A DNA stretch of 11,040 nucleotides from Firmicutes bacterium UBA6132 (GTDB taxonomy: Bacteria > Bacillota_A > Clostridia > Tissierellales > Sedimentibacteraceae). A program made the translations under genes and the position numbers. The notes below the pieces were generated by a model. The model was given only the letters and a program-made list of their open reading frames with translations, searched no databases and had not been told where the DNA came from. How positions within the stretch are numbered: position 1 is the first letter of the stretch; every line of letters starts with the position of its first letter. The DNA lies in the NCBI GenBank assembly GCA_002435835.1, contig DIVM01000282.1, positions 1-11,040 on the forward strand. The letters run 5' to 3'. Below are positions 1 through 7,356 of the stretch, piece after piece.

Positions 1-108
1 TGGAATCCATGTTGCATGATATCCTTTAAATACTGCAATTTGCGATATCAATAAACCAGATGTTAGTACTCCTTGCCCACCTGCACCAGCAAATACTATT
101 TCTTTCAT
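1..108 (-). CDS. 2-oxoacid:ferredoxin oxidoreductase gamma subunit, N-terminal part
   Basis: Only the first 36 codons are in the window; the gene continues past the left edge. The visible N-terminus opens MKEIVFAGAGGQGV, and GAGGQG (residues 8-13) is the hallmark of the gamma domain of 2-oxoacid:acceptor oxidoreductases. In this family the gamma domain closes the CoA-binding side of the complex and is needed for acyl-CoA formation. The start ATG directly abuts the TAG of the beta gene, and a GGGAGG ribosome binding site lies inside the beta 3' end, so the two are translationally coupled. It completes the delta-alpha-beta-gamma set of a four-subunit enzyme. The family call is secure despite the short length because motif and context agree. 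Substrate specificity cannot be read from this fragment. Confidence 0.9.
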   Translation of the reverse strand, partial: MKEIVFAGAGGQGVLTSGLLISQIAVFKGYHATWIP

Positions 109-849
109 CTATTTTACCTCCCTTACTTTAAACTCGCCTAATGGAAAGTATGGAATTATATCTTTTTCTAATTTAATTTTAGACTCTGTTGATGTCATAC
201 CCCAGTTAGTAGGGCAAGTTATAAGAATTTCTACAACTGAATACCCTTCATTATTTATTTGAGCTTCGATTGCATTTTTAATATATTTTTTTGTTTTATT
301 TATATTAGCTGGGTTAGTAATACATCCTCTTGCCGAATATGCTGCATTAAATTGAGTTGCTACTAGTTCAGGAAACTTTATTGGAAAACCTGTAACATTA
401 CAATTTCTACCTAAAGGTGATGTGGTTGTAACTTGTCCAGGCAATGTTGTATGGCTCATTTGTCCACCAGTCATTCCATAATTAGTGTTGTTTACTATGA
501 ATACAGTCATATTTTCATTTCTGTATGCAGCTGCTGTTGTTTCAGCAAGTCCTATGCTATATGCATCTCCATCTCCTTGATATGCTATAACTAAGTTATC
601 TGGATTAACTCTTTTTATACCTGTGCATACTGCCCCTGCACGGCCATGTGAACAATGGCGTCTGTCCACTTCCAGGCCACCACCTAATAAACTTGAACAT
701 CCTACTCCAATACCATATATTACATTTTTGTCCTGTTTTAATTCTTCAAGGCATTCTGCTATGAGTCTTATTACAACACCATGGCCACATCCAGGACAAA
801 ACCCCATTGGCTTATTAATCGATTCTGGAAATTTTCTAGCTTTAGTCAT
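109..849 (-). CDS. 2-oxoacid:ferredoxin oxidoreductase beta subunit (TPP-binding)
   Basis: This 246-residue cytoplasmic subunit binds thiamine pyrophosphate and a [4Fe-4S] cluster and carries out oxidative decarboxylation of a 2-oxoacid to acyl-CoA. The N-terminal CPGCGHG (residues 18-24) is characteristic. The TPP/Mg site is seen as GDGD (92-95), N120-N121 and NYGMTGGQ (123-130). Cys18, Cys21, Cys51 and Cys212 are placed like the four cluster ligands known in the family. The length is in the range of stand-alone beta subunits. The start is supported by GGAGG upstream, inside the 3' end of the alpha gene; alpha stop and beta start are separated by one base. The similarity fits VOR/KOR-type enzymes (branched-chain 2-oxoacid or 2-oxoglutarate) better than pyruvate enzymes, but the exact substrate is inference. 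Confidence 0.93.
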   Translation of the reverse strand: MTKARKFPESINKPMGFCPGCGHGVVIRLIAECLEELKQDKNVIYGIGVGCSSLLGGGLEVDRRHCSHGRAGAVCTGIKRVNPDNLVIAYQGDGDAYSIGLAETTAAAYRNENMTVFIVNNTNYGMTGGQMSHTTLPGQVTTTSPLGRNCNVTGFPIKFPELVATQFNAAYSARGCITNPANINKTKKYIKNAIEAQINNEGYSVVEILITCPTNWGMTSTESKIKLEKDIIPYFPLGEFKVREVK

Positions 850-850
850 T

Positions 851-1909
851 TTAGTATACCTCCTTCATTTCGCCTGCTATTACCTTGTAATAGTCTTCTT
901 TAATAGTCTTCATTGCAGGTACTCCATAAACATGTGGATTGCAATAAACGGGCACATTGATATTAAATTTTTTCTTAACTGTTAATGCCACATCATCTAC
1001 CATTTGACCTGTTGCATTAGCTTCTATAGAAATGAAACCTTTTACATTTGGATTGACTTTATCAAATGCTTTTTCTGGGAATGGCCATGCTGTTATTGGT
1101 CTAATAAAACCTACATTGTGCCCTTCGGCTCTTAGCTTTTCTACAGCTCCTTTTGTAGATCTTCCAGGAAGTCCATATGATACAAATACATATTCTGCAT
1201 CTTCAGTATAATTATCTTCCCATCTTTGTTCATTTTCTTTTACTTTGTTATATCGTTCATTTAACTCTACTGCTTCCTTTAAACTGTCCCTGTCAAATAT
1301 ACCTACTAATTTATTAGTATATTTTCCATCAAATCCCCAGCTATATTTTTTTGCCTCTTGCATTGGTGGAAGATCGCATGGCTCCATCATTTGTCCTAAG
1401 GCACCTTCTGACATAATTACGCATACCATTCTATATTTTTCTGCAATATCAAAAGCTAATGTAACAAGATCAACAGCTTCTTGTATACTATCAGGGCATA
1501 ATACTATACATCTGTAATCTCCATTACCGCCGCCTCTTGTTTCTCTTAAATAATCACATTGTGCAGTTAATAATGTACCAATACCATTTCCGTATCTAAC
1601 CATATTTATTACTACAACTGGCAGATTTTCATCTGACAGTGTTGTCATTCCTTCTTGCTTTAAACTGATTCCTGGTCCAGAAGAAGCTGTAAAAGATCTT
1701 ACTCCACATGATGCAGCTCCTATTACCATATTTATACCTGCTATTTCAGATTCTGCTTGAACAAATGCTCCTCCAACCTCATCCAATCTAGTAGAAAGAT
1801 ACTCCATTATTTCTGTTGAAGGAGTTATTGGATATCCCGCATAAAATCTTGCACCAGCTCTTACTGCAGCTTCTGCGATAGCCTCATTTCCTTTTATCAT
1901 GTCTCCCAT
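851..1909 (-). CDS. vorB: 2-oxoacid:ferredoxin oxidoreductase alpha subunit, VorB-like
   Basis: This 352-residue subunit has the length and layout of VorB (3-methyl-2-oxobutanoate:ferredoxin oxidoreductase) proteins. It starts with an IKGNEAIAEAA segment, has YPITP at 26-30 and SSGPG at 76-80 of the pyrimidine-binding domain, RGGGNGDYR near 125-133, and a C-terminal domain with an NPHVYGVPA segment. In the complex it forms the active site with the beta subunit and binds the 2-oxoacid and CoA. The start ATG has a GGAGG eight bases upstream, and the delta ferredoxin gene ends 27 bases before it. Some usually conserved stretches differ from the common VorB pattern as I recall it (RYGNGIGTLL between the SSGPG and GGG motifs), so the preferred substrate could differ. 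Alternatives are 2-oxoglutarate or aromatic 2-oxoacids. Confidence 0.85.
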   Translation of the reverse strand: MGDMIKGNEAIAEAAVRAGARFYAGYPITPSTEIMEYLSTRLDEVGGAFVQAESEIAGINMVIGAASCGVRSFTASSGPGISLKQEGMTTLSDENLPVVVINMVRYGNGIGTLLTAQCDYLRETRGGGNGDYRCIVLCPDSIQEAVDLVTLAFDIAEKYRMVCVIMSEGALGQMMEPCDLPPMQEAKKYSWGFDGKYTNKLVGIFDRDSLKEAVELNERYNKVKENEQRWEDNYTEDAEYVFVSYGLPGRSTKGAVEKLRAEGHNVGFIRPITAWPFPEKAFDKVNPNVKGFISIEANATGQMVDDVALTVKKKFNINVPVYCNPHVYGVPAMKTIKEDYYKVIAGEMKEVY

Positions 1910-1936
1910 TTATATTACCTCCATTTACTTTTTAAT

Positions 1937-2146
1937 CTATTTATCTCCTAATAATACTTCATACACGCCGTCAGGACATACAGTATAGCAAATCCCGCAT
2001 GCAGTACATGTTTCATGATTTATAATTGTATAATTGTATCCTGAATCATTTATATTTTCTGAAAATGAAATTGATTTTGTAGGACAACTATCTTTACAAA
2101 GCTCACATTGTTTACATCTATTTGGTTTAGTTAATACCCTTTCCAT
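1937..2146 (-). CDS. 2-oxoacid:ferredoxin oxidoreductase delta subunit, 2x[4Fe-4S] ferredoxin
   Basis: This 69-residue protein carries two ferredoxin cluster motifs. Cys11, Cys14, Cys17 and Cys21 form CxxCxxCxxxCP, and Cys47, Cys50, Cys53 and Cys57 form a second one. It is the electron-transfer (delta) subunit that carries electrons from the TPP/cluster site toward free ferredoxin. It is the first gene of the oxidoreductase set, followed by alpha, beta and gamma. The start has AAGGAGG five bases upstream. Directly ahead of that lies a dyad matching those in front of buk and the iclR gene, so this group probably has its own regulated promoter at the end of the broken M20 gene. A free-standing ferredoxin is possible in principle, but the gene order makes the delta-subunit reading much more likely. 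Confidence 0.92.
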   Translation of the reverse strand: MERVLTKPNRCKQCELCKDSCPTKSISFSENINDSGYNYTIINHETCTACGICYTVCPDGVYEVLLGDK

Positions 2147-2163
2147 AAAAACCTCCTTTATTA

Positions 2164-2180
2164 ACGAAACATCGTTCCGA
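2164..2180 (-). promoter_or_regulatory. Putative IclR operator upstream of the oxidoreductase genes
   Basis: On the minus strand this reads TCGGAACGATGTTTCGT. It matches the GGAAC-N3-GTTCC dyad found before buk and iclR with one mismatch in the downstream arm. It lies seven bases upstream of the AAGGAGG of the delta ferredoxin gene, the same position as in the other two cases. No clear -35/-10 pair was identified; TAATAAT-like sequence lies just upstream, at the M20 stop. Assignment to the IclR protein is inference from the shared motif. Confidence 0.65.
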
Positions 2181-2187
2181 ATGATTA

Positions 2188-3236
2188 TTATTTCATATTA
2201 AACTCTTTTTTTATATCTATTAGATTTTCAGGATTTTTAAGTATATCCAATCCTGTTAAAGCTAAGAGTTTCGCTCCAAGTATTGTTCTATCCTTTGTAT
2301 ATTCAGAAGTCAATTCATTTAAGAATTCTTCTGTATGAAGATTGGCAGTTCCTTCAATCATTTTAAGCCAAGGATGAATTGAAGGTACTATTTGACTTAA
2401 ATTTCCCATATCTGTAGAGCCTGTTTCTGTTACTTTATCAACTTCAATATCATATAAGCCTATATTTTTTTTGAATAACTCTAACAAATTTTGGTTAGTT
2501 GTCATGCTATCGCAATTAGGCTCAAAGTGATTCCATTCTAATCTGCATCCGGTTGCTAATGCTGCAGCTTCTGCACATATTTTAACTTTTTCTATTAATT
2601 CGAAAAAATACCTTTGATCCTTTGCTCTCATTTCCAATCTTACTTTACTCTTATCAGGAATACTGCATCCAATGCATTTACACCTAAATCAGGATTTGCT
2701 GCAGCATGTGTTGCTTTACCATAAAAATTAAAATCAATTCCTGCAATCGCAAGCACATTTGCTTCATATAATGTTTTATTATTTGGATGTATCATCATTG
2801 CAACATCTACATCATCAAACACTCCCTTTTTAATTAAAAAAGGTTTGCCTTCCCCAAGTTCTTCAGCAGGTGAACCGGCAAGTATTATTTCTCCATCAAA
2901 ATCATCCAAAGCTTTTGACAAAGCTACTGCTGCACCAAAACTCATAGCTGCTATAAGATTATGACCACAAGCATTTCCAATTTCAGGCAAAGCATCATAT
3001 TCTGCCATAAAAGCAATTTTAGGACCATTGCCTTTCTTTTTTCTTCCTACAAACGCCGTTGGCATTTCGCTGAAATTATACTCTACTTCAAAACCTTCAT
3101 CTTTTAACATTTCAACTATTTTATTTGAACATTTATACTCTTGTAAGCCGATTTCAGGATTCTCATATATATATTGAGATACTTCTAAAATTTTACTTCT
3201 GTATAATTCAACTACTCTTTCTATATTTATATCCAT
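2188..3236 (-). pseudogene. M20-family metallopeptidase/amidohydrolase, broken by an internal deletion
   Basis: Two reading frames together match one M20 zinc peptidase/amidohydrolase of the AbgB/amidohydrolase type. The upstream part (198 codons, to the TAA at 2640) has AEYDALPE (78-85), ACGHN (89-93), the EE pair (125-126), H150 and GKATHAAANPDLG of the lid domain. The downstream part (2188 to about 2661) has PDKSKVRLEMRAKD and a C-terminal NLHTEEF with the last metal-site histidine. The frames join at about 2658-2663. There NALDAV is followed at once by IPDKS in another frame, although family members carry roughly 30-35 residues between these points. About 100 bases are therefore missing and the frame is shifted; the total is about 349 codons against roughly 390 for intact relatives. 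The intact enzyme would have released amino acids from N-acyl or dipeptide substrates for this pathway (inference). GAGG precedes the ATG at 3236. Confidence 0.85.
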
Positions 3237-3326
3237 AACAACCTCTGTTTTTTCTTATATTAATTCAAATGGTATATTTTCGTTATAGAAACTTTCCCTC
3301 ATATTTTTTTGATAAATACTTAATTT

Positions 3327-4505
3327 TTAAATACTATCTTTTATTATTTCTGCAAGAATTTTCATGCCTGATACTATTTTATCATCTTCCATAGTTGAAA
3401 AATTCAAACGCATAGATTTTTCACAATCATTTTGTGGGTAAAAAGAGCCTCCAGGTACAAAAGCAACTTTTCTTTCTACTGCTTTTTCAAGCAATCTTCT
3501 GGTATTAATATGTTCTGGCAATTCTACCCAAACAAACATTCCACCTTCTGGATAATAATATTCAACTTCACTTGGAAATTCATTTTCAATTACTTCTAAC
3601 ATTAAGTCTCTTCTTCTTTTATATACATTATTAATTTTAGCAATATGTTCATCCAAATCATAATTTGCCAAAAATTCATCAACTTGCATTTGAGCAAATT
3701 CAGCAGATTGTAAGTCACAGCCATATTTAACAAGTTCAAATTTAGGAATTAATTCTTTATCAGCACATACCCATGCTACTCTAAGGCCTGGAGATAATAT
3801 TTTTGAAAATGAACCTAAATGAATTACTCTGCCTTCTGTATCAAGGGATTGAATTGATGGAATTCTTTCACCTTCAAATCTTATTTCACCATATGCGTTA
3901 TCTTCTAATATTATTAAATTGTATCTGTTAGCAATTTCTAATAATTGTTTTCTTTTTTCTAAAGACCAAGTTCTGCCTGTTGGATTTTGAAAATTCGGTA
4001 TAACATAAATCATCTTTACATTTGGAGTTGTTTTTAGAACGTTTTCAAGATCGTACATATGCATACCATGCTCATCACCATTTACACCTATATATTTAGT
4101 TTCATATGGGTCAAAAGCAGCTAATGCTCCTAAATAACTTGGGTTTTCTGTAATCACTACATCACTCGGGTTAAGAAAAACCATTGTGCTGAGAGTCAAA
4201 CCTTGCTGTGAACCAGTTGTAATCATTATGTTATCGACAGAAGCTTTAACTCCTTCTCTTGCCATAAGACCAGTTATTTTTTCTCTTAAAGATACTCTGC
4301 CCAATGTCAATCCATATTGAAGTGCAACACCTGAATTTTCTTCCAATATTTTATTTGTTACATGTTTAATTTCCTCACTAGGAAATAATTTTGGATCAGG
4401 TAAGCCTCCAGCAAAAGATATCGTTCCCGGGTTTGCAGCAACCAGTTTACCAACTACTCGAATATCCGATGGTTTTAATTTTTCCATACGATTTGCATAT
4501 ATCAT
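3327..4505 (-). CDS. PLP-dependent aminotransferase, class I/II (2-aminoadipate/branched-chain/aromatic type)
   Basis: This fold-type I aminotransferase would convert an amino acid to its 2-oxoacid with 2-oxoglutarate as likely acceptor. Numbered from the ATG at 4514, features are AGGLPD (35-40), TTGSQQGL (99-106), QNPTG (176-180), Asp205 in LEDNAYGE, the PLP lysine Lys238 in SFSKILSPGLR, and the carboxylate-binding Arg369. The pattern is that of LysN/MocR-like enzymes of broad specificity. I place the start at the ATG at 4505 (392 residues), because GGAGGA at 4515-4520 abuts the ATG at 4514 but lies about nine bases from the one at 4505. The ptb stop lies about 25 bases upstream, so the genes are co-transcribed. 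It would feed its 2-oxoacid product to the ferredoxin oxidoreductase encoded downstream. The natural substrate cannot be told from sequence. Confidence 0.88.
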   Translation of the reverse strand: MIYANRMEKLKPSDIRVVGKLVAANPGTISFAGGLPDPKLFPSEEIKHVTNKILEENSGVALQYGLTLGRVSLREKITGLMAREGVKASVDNIMITTGSQQGLTLSTMVFLNPSDVVITENPSYLGALAAFDPYETKYIGVNGDEHGMHMYDLENVLKTTPNVKMIYVIPNFQNPTGRTWSLEKRKQLLEIANRYNLIILEDNAYGEIRFEGERIPSIQSLDTEGRVIHLGSFSKILSPGLRVAWVCADKELIPKFELVKYGCDLQSAEFAQMQVDEFLANYDLDEHIAKINNVYKRRRDLMLEVIENEFPSEVEYYYPEGGMFVWVELPEHINTRRLLEKAVERKVAFVPGGSFYPQNDCEKSMRLNFSTMEDDKIVSGMKILAEIIKDSI

Positions 4506-4530
4506 TACTTTCATTCCTCCATTTTTATAT

Positions 4531-5430
4531 TTATATTTGTTTTGATGATAAACACGCTAAAGCAATAGAGTTTAATTTTACATCAGCTGTATCAGACCTT
4601 GAACCAAGTATTATTGGGCTTGAGCTTCCTAAAATAATTCCCGCCCATTTTGCTTTATTAAAATGTAACCAAGACTTACCTAAAACATTTCCAGTTTCAA
4701 TATTAGGAAAAACCAATAAATCCACATCACTTGATATTTTGCTGTCAATGCCTTTATGTTCTGCAGCATGGGCATCAAACGCAACATCAAATGCAACAGG
4801 ACCTTCAATTATACAATTAGGTATTATGTTATTTTTAACCATGTAAACTAATTGAGCTGCATCCACAGTAGAAGGTATTTTAGGATCTACCATCTCATTT
4901 GATGATAAAACTGCTACCTTAGGGCAATCAAAACCAATACCCTGCATAGCATATAACGCATTAGTCAATATATCTTTTTTTTGCTCTATATTAGGATTAA
5001 CATTAACACCACTGTCAGTGCAGTAAAGCAATTTGTGATATCCTGGCAATTCATATACAGCCAATAAACTTAACAATCTTCCAGTCCTTAATCCATATTC
5101 TTTATTAAGAACTGCTCTTAAAAATATTGAAGTATTTACAAGACCCTTCATAAGAACTTGAGCATTGCCGCTTTTAACTACTTTTACAGCTTCTAGGGCT
5201 ATTTCATCATCATTATTGGTGTTAACTATTTCAAATTTTTTTAATTCAACATCTTTTGCAATTTGTTCAATTTTATTTTTATCGCCTACTAATACCGGAT
5301 ATATTAATCCCAAATCTTGCGCAATTTTAATTGCTTTTAGCAATTCTTCATCTTCTGCTTGGGCTACGGATACTGTTAATGTACCTACAGTTTTTGCCTT
5401 TTGTAATAAATCTTCAAAATTTGTTAACAT
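4531..5430 (-). CDS. ptb: Phosphate butyryltransferase (phosphate acyltransferase)
   Basis: This 299-residue enzyme converts butyryl-CoA (or a branched acyl-CoA) and phosphate to acyl phosphate and CoA. Family features are VLMKGLVNTS (92-101), CTDSGVNVNPN (137-147), EGPVAFDVAFD (209-219), TGNVLGKSW (246-254) and a C-terminal SPIILGSRSDTADVKLNS segment (271-288). The length is normal for Ptb and shorter than most phosphate acetyltransferases. The start ATG at 5430 is preceded by a GGGGG-type ribosome binding site directly after the buk TAG, with eight bases between the genes. It acts between the 2-oxoacid oxidoreductase, which makes the acyl-CoA, and butyrate kinase. Gene order is buk then ptb, the reverse of the ptb-buk order known in Clostridium acetobutylicum. 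The acyl chain it prefers is unknown. Confidence 0.92.
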   Translation of the reverse strand: MLTNFEDLLQKAKTVGTLTVSVAQAEDEELLKAIKIAQDLGLIYPVLVGDKNKIEQIAKDVELKKFEIVNTNNDDEIALEAVKVVKSGNAQVLMKGLVNTSIFLRAVLNKEYGLRTGRLLSLLAVYELPGYHKLLYCTDSGVNVNPNIEQKKDILTNALYAMQGIGFDCPKVAVLSSNEMVDPKIPSTVDAAQLVYMVKNNIIPNCIIEGPVAFDVAFDAHAAEHKGIDSKISSDVDLLVFPNIETGNVLGKSWLHFNKAKWAGIILGSSSPIILGSRSDTADVKLNSIALACLSSKQI

Positions 5431-5438
5431 ACTACCCC

Positions 5439-6500
5439 CTACTCATAAATTTTAGCTTTTTCTATGTTATTAAGTACTCTGTAAGCACCTAAAGCTAACG
5501 CTTTCATTTCCATTTCACCAGGAATTATTTCTACAGGAGCTAAATATGATATTCTTTTAATTACTTCTTCTGTGATTAATTTAGAATATGCAATACCCCC
5601 TGTTAAAATTATCCTATCAACCCTGCCATATACAGAAGCACCATACATTGCAATTTCTTTAGCAACCTTATAAATGAATGCATCCAATATAAGTTTTGCT
5701 TTTTTATCATTATTCGTAGCTCTTTCTTCAACCTCAATTAAATCTTTTGTGCCTAAATAATCATACATTCCACCTATATTGCTGATTTTGTTAACCATTT
5801 CCTTATGAGTGTATTTGCCAGAATAACACAACTGAACTAATGCATAAGTTGGCAAGCCTCCGCTTCTTTCTGGAGAAAATGGTCCGTCAGACCTTCCGCC
5901 GCTTCCATCCATCATTTTTCCTTTGTAATGAGGTGCAATGGAAATACCTGAACCTAAATGAGCTACTATAAAATTATAATCTTCATATTTTCCACCCATT
6001 TCTTCTGCAACTTTTCTGCAAACTGCCTTATGATTTAAAGCATGCATCCAACTTGCCTTAACTATATCAGAAATTCCAGTAACTCTTGATATTTCATCAA
6101 ACTCATCAACTGCAACAGGATCAACTACGTATGATTGTACCCCAATGCTGTCTCCAATTTCTTTTGCTATAACCGCTCCTAAATTAGAAGGATGTTCTCC
6201 ATTTATTGCATTTCTTAAATCCTCTATCATTAAATCATTAACTTCATATGTACCTCCTAAAATAGGTTTCATTAAACCGCCCCTGCCAACTATACAATTA
6301 AATGATTCAATTTGATAATTATTATTTTGTAAAGTTTTGATAATTAAATTTTTTCTATATTTTAACTGTTGAAATACATTTTTAAAATCTTTTAAATCAT
6401 CCTGAGTATGGCTAATATTTGTTTTATATATTTCATCTTTATTTTCAAAAACAGATATTTTTGTTGAAGTTCCTCCAGGGTTAATTACAAGAATTCTCAT
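5439..6500 (-). CDS. buk: Butyrate kinase (branched-chain fatty acid kinase possible)
   Basis: This 353-residue member of the acetate/butyrate kinase (ASKHA) family transfers phosphate from acyl phosphate to ADP, giving ATP and a short-chain acid. Visible motifs are NPGGTSTK (7-14, phosphate 1 loop), VGRGG (71-75), HLGSGISI (181-188, phosphate 2), DGSGGRSDGPFSPERSG (198-214) and LTGGIAYS (299-306, adenosine loop). These are the butyrate-kinase versions of the motifs rather than acetate kinase. The ATG at 6500 has GGAGG with about five bases of spacing (GGAGG-CATAA-ATG). A GGAAC-N3-GTTCC dyad lies eight bases before that. The gene follows iclR by 69 bases and ptb comes next. Function as the energy-conserving last step follows from family and context; isobutyrate, 2-methylbutyrate or isovalerate could be the product. 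Confidence 0.94.
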   Translation of the reverse strand: MRILVINPGGTSTKISVFENKDEIYKTNISHTQDDLKDFKNVFQQLKYRKNLIIKTLQNNNYQIESFNCIVGRGGLMKPILGGTYEVNDLMIEDLRNAINGEHPSNLGAVIAKEIGDSIGVQSYVVDPVAVDEFDEISRVTGISDIVKASWMHALNHKAVCRKVAEEMGGKYEDYNFIVAHLGSGISIAPHYKGKMMDGSGGRSDGPFSPERSGGLPTYALVQLCYSGKYTHKEMVNKISNIGGMYDYLGTKDLIEVEERATNNDKKAKLILDAFIYKVAKEIAMYGASVYGRVDRIILTGGIAYSKLITEEVIKRISYLAPVEIIPGEMEMKALALGAYRVLNNIEKAKIYE

Positions 6501-6516
6501 TTATGCCTCCGCTTGT

Positions 6517-6533
6517 TTGGAACGTCGTTCCGA
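6517..6533 (-). promoter_or_regulatory. Putative IclR operator upstream of buk
   Basis: On the minus strand this reads TCGGAACGACGTTCCAA, a perfect GGAAC-N3-GTTCC dyad. It ends eight bases before the GGAGG of buk. The DNA between it and the iclR stop is nearly pure A/T, and no single convincing -35/-10 pair stands out. Transcription may also enter from the iclR promoter. Binding by the IclR protein is inferred from the identical dyad in front of the iclR gene. Confidence 0.72.
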
Positions 6534-6569
6534 TTATTTTAAATAAATAAAAATATATATAATATATTT

Positions 6570-7337
6570 TTATTTTAAAGATAAGCTTATTTTATTTGCT
6601 ATATTCTTTACTTTTTGAATTTTTTTATTGAAATCTCCAACTTTAATCCTTGAGCTTGGACCCGAAATACTTATGGCAGCAATAGCATAACCGCTTTTAT
6701 CTAAAATTGGTGCACCAATACAAGTTAAACCAATTTCTTGTTCTTCATTATCTATTGCATAACCATTTTCTTTTACTTTTTGTAAAACATTCATTAGCTC
6801 TTCATGGTTCTTTATGGTATTCTTTGTAAATTGTTTTATGGGATGCTTAATTATTTTGTTATAATCAATATCTTTAGAAAAAGCAAGCAAACACTTTCCT
6901 ACAGAAGATACATAAGCATCTGAATAAGAACCGATATGTGGATTAACAGATAATACTTTATTGAAATCCGATTCTTTTAAAATTATTAAGCTTTTATAAC
7001 CATTTGAAACATCTTCATCTAAAACAGAAACATTTACTACCTCATTAAATTCATCAAACAATTCTTTTGCAAAAGGCTTTATTACATCAACTAATGAAAT
7101 TTTTTCACCAACAAGCAATCCAATAGCATAGAACTTCATACTAAGCCAATATTTTTCATTTTCTAAATTTTGGTATACAAATTTCTTTTTTTCTAAACTT
7201 ACTAGTATTCTGTGTACTGTGCTTTTGTGCAGTCCTAATTCTCTACTTATATCCGAAATACCCATTTCTTTGCCATTGTTGTAAAGTATCAATATTACGT
7301 CCAGTGCACGTTCTACGGAAACTATTGATTCAGACAT
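6570..7337 (-). CDS. IclR-family transcriptional regulator of the fermentation genes
   Basis: This 255-residue protein has a winged helix-turn-helix near residues 7-65 (GISDISRELGLHKSTVHRIL at 26-45) and a C-terminal IclR effector-binding domain. The C-terminal domain shows AYVSSVGKCLLAF (141-153) and NEEQEIGLTCIGAPILD (197-213), followed by AAISISGP (220-227). IclR proteins bind DNA as dimers or tetramers and respond to small carboxylic metabolites; here a 2-oxoacid or acyl derivative is a plausible but unproven ligand. The start at 7337 has AAGGAGG six bases upstream. Its own leader carries a perfect GGAAC-N3-GTTCC dyad just after a strong promoter, so autoregulation is likely. Dyads of the same type precede buk and the delta ferredoxin gene. 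B. subtilis KipR, linked to pxpBC-type genes, is also of this family, but orthology is not shown. Confidence 0.93.
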   Translation of the reverse strand: MSESIVSVERALDVILILYNNGKEMGISDISRELGLHKSTVHRILVSLEKKKFVYQNLENEKYWLSMKFYAIGLLVGEKISLVDVIKPFAKELFDEFNEVVNVSVLDEDVSNGYKSLIILKESDFNKVLSVNPHIGSYSDAYVSSVGKCLLAFSKDIDYNKIIKHPIKQFTKNTIKNHEELMNVLQKVKENGYAIDNEEQEIGLTCIGAPILDKSGYAIAAISISGPSSRIKVGDFNKKIQKVKNIANKISLSLK

Positions 7338-7356
7338 GAAACCCCTCCTTGCATAG

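Noticed and set aside
623..985. Plus-strand open frame opposite the alpha/beta oxidoreductase junction
   Set aside because: Antisense to motif-bearing coding sequence in both genes, with no supporting domain. The same applies to plus-strand frames at 1245-1517, 5165-5455 and 8558-8896 and the minus-strand frame at 8101-8364.
3275..3300. GGAAAGTTTC-like sequence between the aminotransferase and M20 genes as a fourth operator
   Set aside because: On the minus strand the arms are GGAA and TTTC with only two bases between, so spacing and arms differ from GGAAC-N3-GTTCC.
4420..4432. CGTTCCCGGG half-site inside the aminotransferase gene
   Set aside because: Only one arm of the dyad is present and it encodes conserved residues near the N-terminus.
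4391..4846. 151-codon plus-strand open frame across the ptb/aminotransferase junction
   Set aside because: It is antisense to two clear enzymes, has no family motif, and spans their junction; a shadow frame.
6549..6571. 23-base A/T-only inverted repeat at the end of iclR as a terminator
   Set aside because: The arms contain no G or C, so the RNA stem would be weak; likely a by-product of AT-rich sequence between co-transcribed genes.
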